In this document: positions 6,194 to 12,085 of the stretch, piece after piece | How the letters are laid out: each line of letters opens with the position of its first letter | How positions within the stretch are numbered: position 1 is the first letter of the stretch | The notes under the pieces: generated by a model | Databases searched by the model: none | Seen by the model: the letters and a program-made list of their open reading frames with translations, nothing else | Told to the model about the DNA's origin: nothing | DNA from: Bacteroidales bacterium | GTDB lineage: Bacteria; Bacteroidota; Bacteroidia; Bacteroidales; JAADGE01 | DNA: 12,085 nucleotides | Direction: 5' to 3' | Assembly (NCBI GenBank): GCA_029934265.1 | Contig: JAOZMN010000056.1 | Location: 1-12,085 of the forward strand | Position numbers and translations under genes: made by a program

Positions 6194-7141
6194 ATGGCTT
6201 TATTCGGTATATTTTCAAAAGACAAAAAGAAAGATTTAGACAAGGGGCTTGCTAAAACAAAGGATAGCGTGTTTAAAAAACTTTCGAGAGTTGTTGCAGG
6301 AAAATCAAAAATTGATGATTCTGTACTGGACGACTTGGAGGAAGTTTTGATTAGTTCCGATGTCGGTGTCGATACCACTTTGAAGATAATTGAAAGAATT
6401 GAAAAACGAGTTTTAAAAGATAAATTTCTTGGAACTTCGGAGCTGAGCAAAATGCTAAAAGAAGAAATTGCAGATTTGCTTTCAGAAAACTCCGGTATAG
6501 GTTTTGAGAACCGAAAAACAGACTCCGAAAATCCTTATGTAATAATGGTTGTAGGCGTAAACGGAGTCGGCAAAACCACCACGATAGGAAAATTAGCACA
6601 TAAATTCAAACAAGATGGAAAAAGTGTTGTTCTTGGTGCCGCCGATACATTCAGAGCCGCTGCCATCGAGCAATTAATTGTGTGGGGAGAGCGAGTTGAT
6701 GTTCCTGTAATTAAACAAAAAATGGGTTCCGACCCTGCATCGGTAGCTTACGATACCGTTGCTTCTGCAAAATCAGCGAAGGCGGATATTGCAATAATAG
6801 ATACAGCAGGGCGTTTGCACAACAAAATAAACTTGATGAACGAACTTACTAAAATCAAGAGAGTTATGCAAAAAATAATTCCCGATGCTCCACATGAAAT
6901 TTTGCTTGTATTAGATGGTTCTACCGGTCAGAACGCTTTTGAGCAAGCCAAACAATTTACCAAAGCAACTGAGGTAAACGCTCTTGCTGTTACAAAATTA
7001 GATGGTACGGCAAAAGGAGGCGTTGTCATAGGAGTGTCCGACCAATTTAAAATCCCCGTAAAATATATAGGTATAGGAGAGGGGATAACTCATCTTCAAA
7101 TATTTAATAAAAATGAATTTGTTGATTCATTATTTGGATAA
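6194..7141 (+). CDS. ftsY: Signal recognition particle receptor FtsY (SRP GTPase)
   Basis: The 315-residue product is a full-length NG-domain FtsY without the long acidic A domain of E. coli, as usual in this phylum. The N domain spans about residues 15-105, with the family motif DLEEVLISSDVG at 46-59. The G domain carries G1 GVNGVGKTT (121-129), the DTFRAAA motif (151-157), G3 DTAGR (203-207), G4 TKLDGTAKGG (267-276) and the closing GIGEGITHLQIFN (293-305). FtsY is a GTPase at the inner face of the cytoplasmic membrane that receives SRP-bound ribosomes and passes them to SecYEG. The short basic N-terminus (KDKKKDLDK) probably contributes to membrane binding. Its upstream neighbours are ribosomal genes. 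The gene that commonly follows in Bacteroidota, rimO, is absent, and a convergent barrel gene begins 19 bases past the stop. Confidence 0.97.
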   Translation: MALFGIFSKDKKKDLDKGLAKTKDSVFKKLSRVVAGKSKIDDSVLDDLEEVLISSDVGVDTTLKIIERIEKRVLKDKFLGTSELSKMLKEEIADLLSENSGIGFENRKTDSENPYVIMVVGVNGVGKTTTIGKLAHKFKQDGKSVVLGAADTFRAAAIEQLIVWGERVDVPVIKQKMGSDPASVAYDTVASAKSAKADIAIIDTAGRLHNKINLMNELTKIKRVMQKIIPDAPHEILLVLDGSTGQNAFEQAKQFTKATEVNALAVTKLDGTAKGGVVIGVSDQFKIPVKYIGIGEGITHLQIFNKNEFVDSLFG

Positions 7142-7160
7142 ACATACGAGATAGAAGACC

Positions 7161-7853
7161 TTATTTTTTGATACGAAACAGGTATGAATAGCTAAGAGTA
7201 AGAGTCCTTAAAAGCAGAGCGTCAGCGGTTTCTTTAGAACTTCCGAGCATACTGTGTGAATATCTTAGTTCTATATTTGATATTCTTTTTTTCTGTTTAA
7301 AATCGTATGAAATTCCAAGAACAAGACCGGCATCGACTCTGTTATATTTTATGGTTTGATTCTTAAAATTAACTTTTACGGTAGTCTTATTGCCTGTGTA
7401 ATAATTGGTTGAAACGTACTTGCCGTAAAGCCAAAAGCCGGCATATCCTCCGATAAACGGCGATAATGCCTTGTCTCTTTTTGCAATAATGTTATATTTT
7501 GCAATTACCGGAATTTCCAAATAATCCATTACGCTTTTTCCTTCGGAATATAAGGGCTGTTTGAATTTAAAACCTTTGGGAGAGAAAATTATTTCGGGTT
7601 GAACGGAAATAATTTTATTCATCGAATAGTTCAAAACTACTCCGACAATCGGAACTTTTCGAGTTTTTTTATACGGAGAGACTAAATCATTTTTTCGGCT
7701 GTCCGCATATTTTACATTTGAAATATTTAAACCTGTTTTAAAACCTGCAAAAGTTTGTGCATTAAGGATACCGGTATTTACAAAAAATACCGCAAGCAAA
7801 CAAAATAAGGTCTTTGACCTTTTTAATGAGACAAAGCTATATTTATAAATCAT
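7161..7853 (-). CDS. Outer-membrane beta-barrel protein, porin / PF13568-like family
   Basis: The 230-residue product has a signal peptide of about 32 residues with a long basic n-region (KYSFVSLKRSK), a hydrophobic core and cleavage near NAQ. The mature part alternates polar and hydrophobic strands: GFKTGLNISNVKY, VPIVGVVLNYSM, ISVQPEIIFSPKGF, YLEIPVIAKYNII, LSPFIGGYAGFWLYGK, VDAGLVLGISYDF, ISNIELRYSHSM and LTLSYSYLFRIKK. The YLEIPVIAKY and PFIGGYAGF segments are characteristic of the Bacteroidota OMP_b-brl_2 (PF13568) group, which includes PorT. Nothing here identifies it as PorT itself. It probably forms a small 8- to 10-stranded barrel in the outer membrane with an unknown role. It is convergent with ftsY. 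The only available start is the one used, because no other in-frame Met precedes the hydrophobic core. Confidence 0.88.
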   Translation of the reverse strand: MIYKYSFVSLKRSKTLFCLLAVFFVNTGILNAQTFAGFKTGLNISNVKYADSRKNDLVSPYKKTRKVPIVGVVLNYSMNKIISVQPEIIFSPKGFKFKQPLYSEGKSVMDYLEIPVIAKYNIIAKRDKALSPFIGGYAGFWLYGKYVSTNYYTGNKTTVKVNFKNQTIKYNRVDAGLVLGISYDFKQKKRISNIELRYSHSMLGSSKETADALLLRTLTLSYSYLFRIKK

Positions 7854-7927
7854 TAATAATTAGAATATTACATAAAATACGATGTAGAAAAATTCTTGTA
7901 AGAATGCTTAATGGGTTCAGCGTAAAA

Positions 7928-8009
7928 AGACCCTTAGGGTTTGGTTTAATAAAATTTAACAAATCTAAATGTTTAATTTACAGTTTGTTACTTAAAACCC
8001 TAAGGGTCT
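7928..8009. repeat. 15-bp perfect inverted repeat enclosing 52 bases
   Basis: AGACCCTTAGGGTTT (7928-7942) and AAACCCTAAGGGTCT (7995-8009) are exact reverse complements. Each arm contains a near-palindrome, ACCCTWAGGGT. On the minus strand the structure ends in AGGGTCTTTTTACG, so it could act as a long-loop terminator for the 81-residue gene upstream. The enclosed 52 bases are AT-rich, hold no gene, and contain a -7-like TAGATTTG. It may equally be a small mobile or repetitive extragenic element. No direct-repeat target duplication was found. Confidence 0.7.
7960..7967 (-). promoter_or_regulatory. Candidate -7 element for the barrel-protein gene
   Basis: TAGATTTG on the minus strand matches TAnnTTTG, but no TTG is found at a suitable distance upstream, and the element lies more than 100 bases before the ATG. 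It sits inside the 52-base loop of the inverted repeat. A chance match is quite possible. Confidence 0.22.
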
Positions 8010-8084
8010 GATTCCGGGAAGATGTACTTTTTAGACTGAACTCACTTAATACTTACAAAATTTACCGATTGAATTTATAAGATT

Positions 8085-8330
8085 TTAAAAAACTTCATAA
8101 TCTTCCCCGTGTTCTCCGTTTGCATATTTCCCGACTTTATTTAATCGACTCCACCATTCAAAAAAATCTTTGTAAGTTATTATTTTATTGCCAAAATCTT
8201 CTTCGTATAATTTTTTTTCAACTTTTGAAATATTTACTCGCTTTATTTTATATACCCAGTCATCTCGTACCGCAAGCGAATATCCTCCGGTCAGCGGACT
8301 TTCTTTAAATAATACAATTCTCTCTTTCAT
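8085..8330 (-). CDS. Hypothetical small protein, 81 residues
   Basis: I do not recognise this protein. It begins MKERIVLFKESPLTGGYSLA and ends NGEHGEDYEVF. It is soluble-looking, rich in charged and aromatic residues (four Trp, including DFFEWW), and has no signal peptide, membrane segment or cysteine. The composition is that of a real folded protein and unlike a translated AT-rich spacer, which is the main reason to call it. It stands alone on the minus strand, 248 bases downstream of folE and 231 bases upstream of the next minus-strand gene. No exact TAnnTTTG was found before its ATG. Co-transcription with folE is possible only if the weak terminator at 8524-8542 is leaky. Confidence 0.6.
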   Translation of the reverse strand: MKERIVLFKESPLTGGYSLAVRDDWVYKIKRVNISKVEKKLYEEDFGNKIITYKDFFEWWSRLNKVGKYANGEHGEDYEVF

Positions 8331-8523
8331 GTGTATATAATTAGGTTAAATGATTAAAAATTAGTTAATTATATTCATCTCTTTTTGTGTAGGAGTATTA
8401 AATCCCTCTATGAGGGTTTCATTTTTAAAAGATTTTAAGATAATCAAGATAGCTTTACAGGTGCAAAATATATGCCGGCAGTTAAAATAAGTCCGAATAT
8501 ATGTTTCAAATTTGTATGTACTT

Positions 8524-8542
8524 AAAAAACTTTACCAAAGTT
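8524..8542 (-). terminator. folE: Possible weak folE terminator
   Basis: On the minus strand AACTTT (8542-8537), GGT and AAAGTT (8533-8528) form a 6-bp stem followed by TTTT, about 37 bases after the folE stop. The stem is AT-rich, so termination would be inefficient. A second short stem, CCCTC (8404-8408) with GAGGG (8412-8416), lies farther on without a good minus-strand T-run. Confidence 0.35.
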
Positions 8543-8578
8543 GCTATCGACTATATTTTTTTAAGCAGATACTAAAAT

Positions 8579-9217
8579 TTAATGCAAATTACTGCCTATT
8601 AAGTGGATAAACTCCTCCCTTGTTGCATCTTTTCGGAATGCTCCGGTAAAAGCTGAAGTTGTGGTTACAGAATTTTGTTTTTGTATTCCTCTCATTTGCA
8701 TACACATATGTCCTGCTTCGATAACAACAGCAACTCCTAATGGTTTTAATGTTTCTTCTATGCAATCTCTAATTTGCATTGTCAATCTTTCCTGAATTTG
8801 TAAACGCCGAGAGAAAGCCTCCACTACTCTGGCTATTTTGCTTAAACCGGTAATATATCCGTTAGGAATATAAGCCACATGAGCTTTACCGAAAAAAGGT
8901 AACATATGATGCTCACACATTGAATACAGTTCAATATCTTTAACTATAACCATTTCGCTGTATGATTCTTTAAACATGGCACTTTTTATTATATCTACCG
9001 GATTGGTATTGTATCCTTGCGTCAAAAATTCCATTGCTTTTGCAACTCTTTCCGGAGTTTTTACCAGCCCCTCTCTTGTGGTATCTTCGCCAAGCAAATT
9101 AATAATATCTTTATAATGTTCAGACAACTTAGCTGTAGTTTCCGAGTTCCATTTGTCGATTCTTCCGTATCCGCTGTCCGGATTTATCCCTGTACCTGAT
9201 TGTATAATTTCCATCAT
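8579..9217 (-). CDS. folE: GTP cyclohydrolase I
   Basis: The 212-residue product is a full-length type I GTP cyclohydrolase, which converts GTP to 7,8-dihydroneopterin triphosphate, the entry step to folate and other pterins. Zinc ligands Cys101 and His104 lie in SMCEHHMLPFFGKAHVAYIP, with the catalytic His103 between them, and Cys172 is in GHMCMQMRG. Other family segments are REGLVKTPERVAKAMEF (49-64), TGLSKIARVVEAFSRRLQIQ (123-142, substrate pocket and decamer interface) and SVTTTSAFTGAF (183-194). The active enzyme is a cytoplasmic homodecamer. The start is MMEI, so the second Met is equally possible. The gene is divergent from bamA, and no other pterin gene is visible nearby. Confidence 0.97.
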   Translation of the reverse strand: MMEIIQSGTGINPDSGYGRIDKWNSETTAKLSEHYKDIINLLGEDTTREGLVKTPERVAKAMEFLTQGYNTNPVDIIKSAMFKESYSEMVIVKDIELYSMCEHHMLPFFGKAHVAYIPNGYITGLSKIARVVEAFSRRLQIQERLTMQIRDCIEETLKPLGVAVVIEAGHMCMQMRGIQKQNSVTTTSAFTGAFRKDATREEFIHLIGSNLH

Positions 9218-9288
9218 ATTTTAAAGTGTTGTTTTGTGGTTAAACTTTTAAATTGTTTATTCATTTTTAACCGGAATAAATAAGGCTA

Positions 9289-9296
9289 CAAATGTA
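9289..9296 (-). promoter_or_regulatory. folE: Candidate -7 element of the folE promoter
   Basis: TACATTTG on the minus strand matches TAnnTTTG and would start transcription near 9283, about 65 bases before the folE ATG. No TTG occurs near 20 bases upstream, so the -33 element is weak or absent. Confidence 0.38.
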
Positions 9297-9364
9297 TAAA
9301 AATGATTTTTTGTTAAAAAAACTTATTTATATAATAAAAATAAATATTAAATGCAGGATAATAG

Positions 9365-9372
9365 TATATTTG
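9365..9372 (+). promoter_or_regulatory. bamA: Candidate -7 element of the bamA promoter; decides the bamA start
   Basis: TATATTTG, followed by CA, is the same -7 sequence as at the GAF sensor gene. Transcription would begin near 9379, some 32 bases before ATG 9411. It lies inside the open frame that begins at ATG 9351, so that upstream ATG would precede the transcript. No -33 TTG is visible at the expected spacing. Confidence 0.5.
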
Positions 9373-9410
9373 CAGGCATTAAAAACTTAAATTTCAAATT
9401 AAAAGTCGAT

Positions 9411-11861
9411 ATGATCAAAAAAATGACATTGTTATTGTTCTGTATATTAAGTTTTTATACAGGATATTCCCAAATAATCATTGATTACAGCTCGCCAAAA
9501 GAATACACGATTGCCGATATAAATGTTTCCGGAATTAAATATTCGAATGCCGGAGTTCTCGTTCAAATATCCGGCTTGTCCGTAGGTCAGAAAATTACCG
9601 TACCCGGCGATGATATTACAAATGCTGTCAAAAAACTCTGGAAACAAAAACTTTTTTCTGATATAAAAATAAATGCCGAAAAAATTAAAGGTGATAAAAT
9701 TTGGCTTAATATTTATCTTAAAGAAGAAGAACGACTTTCTGTTATTAATTTTATAGGAACCAAAAAATCGGAAGAAGATGATTTAAGAGAGCAAATAAAA
9801 CTGATAAGAGGTTCGCAAGTAAACAAAAATTCTATAATTAATTTAGAAAATATCATAAAAGAATATTATGCCGAAAAAGGATTTGCACGCACGGAGGTGA
9901 AAACCCTTAAACGAAAAGATACAACCATACAGAATGCCGTTATACTTGATGTTCATGTAAATAAACATAAAAAAACCAGAATTGAATTAATTACAATAAC
10001 AGGAAATATCATTTTTACGGAAAGGAATATAAAATGGAAAAAACTTAAAGAAACAAAAGAAAAAAGATTTTTTGGAGTAATAAAACCTTCAAAATATATT
10101 ATTGAAAATTATGAAGAAGATAAAAAAAATCTGATTGCCGAGTATAGCAAAGAGGGCTACCGTGATGCTAAAATCGTTTATGATTCCATTATAAATTTTG
10201 AGGAAAACGACATTAAAATTATTATAAAAATTGATGAAGGAAAACAATATTTTTTCAGAAATATTAAATGGATAGGAAATACTAAATATAAAACAGAAAC
10301 ATTAAATGAGCTGCTGAAAATAAAAAAAGGTGATGTTTTTGATAAAGAACATTTGGAAAACAGGCTTTCGATAGATGAAGATGCCGTAGGGAATTTGTAT
10401 ATGGACAGAGGTTATCTTTTTTTCAATGTAAACCCTGTAGAAGTTAGGATAGACGGCGATTCTGTTGATGTTGAGCTTCAAATGTACGAGGGTGAGAAAG
10501 CAGAAATAAGTAAAGTGCAAATTTCCGGGAATACACGAACAAATGACCCTGTTATCAGGAGAGAGATACGAACAAGACCCGGTGATCTTTTCAGCAGAAG
10601 AGCTATTATTCGGTCTGTCAGAGAGCTTGCAACACTCGGGCATTTCGATACCGAACACATAATTCCAAATCCGATACCGAACCAGCAAGACGGTACTGTA
10701 AATATCGGCTATTCGCTTGTGGAAAGAGGAAATGACAGAGTTGAAATTTCAGGAGGTTGGGGACAAGGAATGCTTATAGGAACACTTGGGCTGACATTTT
10801 CAAACTTCTCGACAAAAAATTTTTTCGATAAAAAATCGTGGTCGCCATTGCCAACCGGCGACGGACAACAACTCAGTTTAAGAGCACAAACCAACGGAAC
10901 TAGTTATCAAGCATATAGTGTCTCGTTTGTGGAGCCTTGGCTTGGCGGGAAAAAGCCAAATTCTTTGTCAGTTTCCGGATTTTACAATTTGCAATCCAAC
11001 GGATATGAAAAAACTGCTGAAAAAAGAGCCGACATGATAATAAAAGGTGTTGCATTCGGCTTCGGAAGAAGACTCAAAAAACCCGATGATTTTTTCACAC
11101 TTTATAATGAATTAAGTTTACAAAATTATACTTTAAACGACTGGACATATTTTAAATTATTGAATAACGGTTCGGCAAACAGTTTCAGTTTCAAAACAAT
11201 TTTCGGAAGAAACTCAATAGATAATCCTTTATACTCTCGAAACGGTTCTAAATTTTCCATAGGTTTGGAGCTAACACCTCCATATTCGTTATTTAACAAT
11301 AAAAATTATACGGATATAACTGATGCAGAGCGTTATAAATGGTTGGAATTTCACAAATGGACTTTTGAAAATTCTTGGTTTATGCAAATTACCGGTGATT
11401 TAGTTTTGCATTCTAAAATAAAATTCGGTTATTTGGGTTATTATAATAAGTTTGTCGGTCCGACTCCCTTCGGAGGCTTCAGCCTTGGTGGCGACGGAAT
11501 GGGATATTACAGTTACGGAACAGATATTATCGGACTGCGAGGATACGAAAACGGCTCTTTAACTCCCGAGCTTGGCGGAAATGTTTATGACAAATATACT
11601 GTTGAATTGAGGTATCCTGTAGTATTAAGCCAATCAGCAACAATTTATGGTTTAGTATTTGCGGAAGCCGGAAATTCATGGTTCGATGTCAAGAAATTTA
11701 ATCCGTTTGATTTGTATCGTTCTGCCGGAGCAGGTGTGAGAATATTTTTACCGATGCTTGGCTTACTTGGTTTTGATTGGGGTTACGGTTTCGATGAAAT
11801 ACCCGGAAATCCGAGTGCAAGCGGAAGTCAGTTTCATTTTGTAATGGGAGAACAATTTTAA
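9411..11861 (+). CDS. bamA: Outer membrane protein assembly factor BamA (Omp85 family)
   Basis: Started at ATG 9411 the protein has 816 residues and opens with a clean signal peptide, MIKKMTLLLFCILSFYTGYS/Q. The frame is open 20 codons further up to ATG 9351, but that extension places a hydrophilic stretch before the signal peptide and overlaps the -7 element. Five POTRA repeats follow at about 31-107, 108-188, 190-277, 280-360 and 363-438; the last contains AEISKVQISGNTRTNDPVIR. The beta-barrel covers about 443-816. The Omp85 loop-6 motif appears as LRGYENGS (709-716), and the C-terminal strand ends in QFHFVMGEQF with the terminal Phe recognised by the assembly machinery. BamA is the essential outer-membrane insertase of the Bam complex. 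In Bacteroidota it often follows uppS and precedes ompH/skp genes. Here folE is upstream and divergent, and a possible ompH begins downstream. Confidence 0.96.
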   Translation: MIKKMTLLLFCILSFYTGYSQIIIDYSSPKEYTIADINVSGIKYSNAGVLVQISGLSVGQKITVPGDDITNAVKKLWKQKLFSDIKINAEKIKGDKIWLNIYLKEEERLSVINFIGTKKSEEDDLREQIKLIRGSQVNKNSIINLENIIKEYYAEKGFARTEVKTLKRKDTTIQNAVILDVHVNKHKKTRIELITITGNIIFTERNIKWKKLKETKEKRFFGVIKPSKYIIENYEEDKKNLIAEYSKEGYRDAKIVYDSIINFEENDIKIIIKIDEGKQYFFRNIKWIGNTKYKTETLNELLKIKKGDVFDKEHLENRLSIDEDAVGNLYMDRGYLFFNVNPVEVRIDGDSVDVELQMYEGEKAEISKVQISGNTRTNDPVIRREIRTRPGDLFSRRAIIRSVRELATLGHFDTEHIIPNPIPNQQDGTVNIGYSLVERGNDRVEISGGWGQGMLIGTLGLTFSNFSTKNFFDKKSWSPLPTGDGQQLSLRAQTNGTSYQAYSVSFVEPWLGGKKPNSLSVSGFYNLQSNGYEKTAEKRADMIIKGVAFGFGRRLKKPDDFFTLYNELSLQNYTLNDWTYFKLLNNGSANSFSFKTIFGRNSIDNPLYSRNGSKFSIGLELTPPYSLFNNKNYTDITDAERYKWLEFHKWTFENSWFMQITGDLVLHSKIKFGYLGYYNKFVGPTPFGGFSLGGDGMGYYSYGTDIIGLRGYENGSLTPELGGNVYDKYTVELRYPVVLSQSATIYGLVFAEAGNSWFDVKKFNPFDLYRSAGAGVRIFLPMLGLLGFDWGYGFDEIPGNPSASGSQFHFVMGEQF

Positions 11862-11871
11862 GGTCTGCGAC
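11861..11871. repeat. AGGTCTGCGAC element on the bamA stop codon
   Basis: This 11-mer begins on the last base of the bamA TAA codon and is the exact reverse complement of the core of the element at 5713-5725. A third, looser relative, CAGAC-AGAG-GTCTG, is at 12011-12024 and can form a 5-bp hairpin before the next gene. Function is unknown. It may be a short dispersed repeat or coincidence. Confidence 0.35.
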
Positions 11872-12050
11872 ATATTTAATTCATTTTGAGCTTGTGCGAA
11901 ATCTGTTATCTGTTGAATATCAATTTATTCGTATATTCTTGGCAAAAAAGTAACGAACTCTAAATATTAAAACCTGAATAAGAACAAGTTTTTGATAAAA
12001 AATAATAAAACAGACAGAGGTCTGAAATATAAACTAAAAACCATATCATT

Positions 12051-12085
12051 ATGAAAAAAGCAACTTTATTAACAAGTCTTTTTAT
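12051..12085 (+). CDS. Start of a secreted-protein gene, possibly OmpH/Skp chaperone (truncated by window)
   Basis: Only 11 complete codons are visible: MKKATLLTSLF. Two lysines followed by a hydrophobic run look like the beginning of a Sec signal peptide. The position 189 bases after bamA is where Bacteroidota usually encode OmpH/Skp, the periplasmic chaperone that carries unfolded barrel proteins to BamA. The identity is therefore inferred from context alone. The spacer before it has no exact TAnnTTTG, but it contains a small hairpin at 12011-12024 and a 6-bp inverted repeat, GAATAT/ATATTC, at 11915-11938. Confidence 0.55.
   Translation, partial: MKKATLLTSLF

Noticed and set aside
6055..6450. 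Minus-strand frames overlapping the 5' part of ftsY
   Set aside because: The Ser/Leu-rich translation is a shadow of ftsY, with no promoter or family signal.
8398..8422. CCCTC-TAT-GAGGG hairpin followed by TTTCATTTTT as a plus-strand terminator
   Set aside because: No plus-strand gene lies upstream for it to terminate. In the minus direction the stem is not followed by a T-run.
10302..10894. Several antisense frames within bamA
   Set aside because: They are shadows of the bamA reading frame and share no family features.
1..12085. A novel multi-gene system (defence, secretion or biosynthetic cluster)
   Set aside because: All complete genes except one small orphan fall into known families with mostly housekeeping or surface roles. 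Directions and spacing show no dedicated operon beyond the ribosomal-ftsY block.

Overview
The window looks like chromosomal DNA of a member of the Bacteroidota. It is AT-rich, and several genes are preceded by the phylum's characteristic promoter (TTG, about 20 bases, then TAnnTTTG) rather than by Shine-Dalgarno sites. It carries the Bacteroidota gene order rpmB, rpmG, DUF4295, ftsY. It encodes a PF13568-type outer-membrane barrel and a secreted choice-of-anchor-J adhesin, both typical of the phylum. I cannot place it below phylum level from the sequence alone.

Layout. Positions 1-2487 (minus) hold the N-terminal 829 codons of a large secreted multidomain protein that runs off the left edge. 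A roughly 500-base AT-rich spacer follows, with a strong promoter, a set of alternating palindromic half-sites directly upstream of it, and a 46/47-base tandem duplication. A two-transmembrane sensor with a C-terminal GAF domain and no visible output domain occupies 2988-4775 (minus). Divergent from it is a plus-strand translation and secretion block: rpmB (L28), rpmG (L33), a 52-codon DUF4295 gene and ftsY (the SRP receptor). A terminator-like hairpin sits immediately before the ftsY start codon. ftsY converges on a small outer-membrane barrel protein (7161-7853, minus). Upstream of that lie a 15-bp inverted repeat, an unrecognised 81-residue protein and folE (GTP cyclohydrolase I), all minus. 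On the far side, bamA (Omp85) reads rightwards, followed by the first 11 codons of another gene that starts like a secretory signal and may be ompH/skp.

How the genes fit together. L28, L33 and the DUF4295 protein serve the ribosome, and FtsY delivers ribosomes to the Sec machinery. BamA assembles outer-membrane barrels such as the one at 7161-7853, and a following OmpH/Skp chaperone would feed BamA. So much of the window concerns making and exporting envelope proteins, but this is loose chromosomal proximity and not one pathway. folE belongs to pterin/folate biosynthesis and looks unrelated.

I see no CRISPR array, tRNA, rRNA, transposase, phage gene or defence system, and no clear novel multi-gene system. 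The best leads are regulatory: the alternating half-sites beside the adhesin promoter, the hairpin abutting ftsY, the inverted repeat that encloses a -7-like element, and start-codon corrections for the GAF sensor and for bamA implied by promoter positions.
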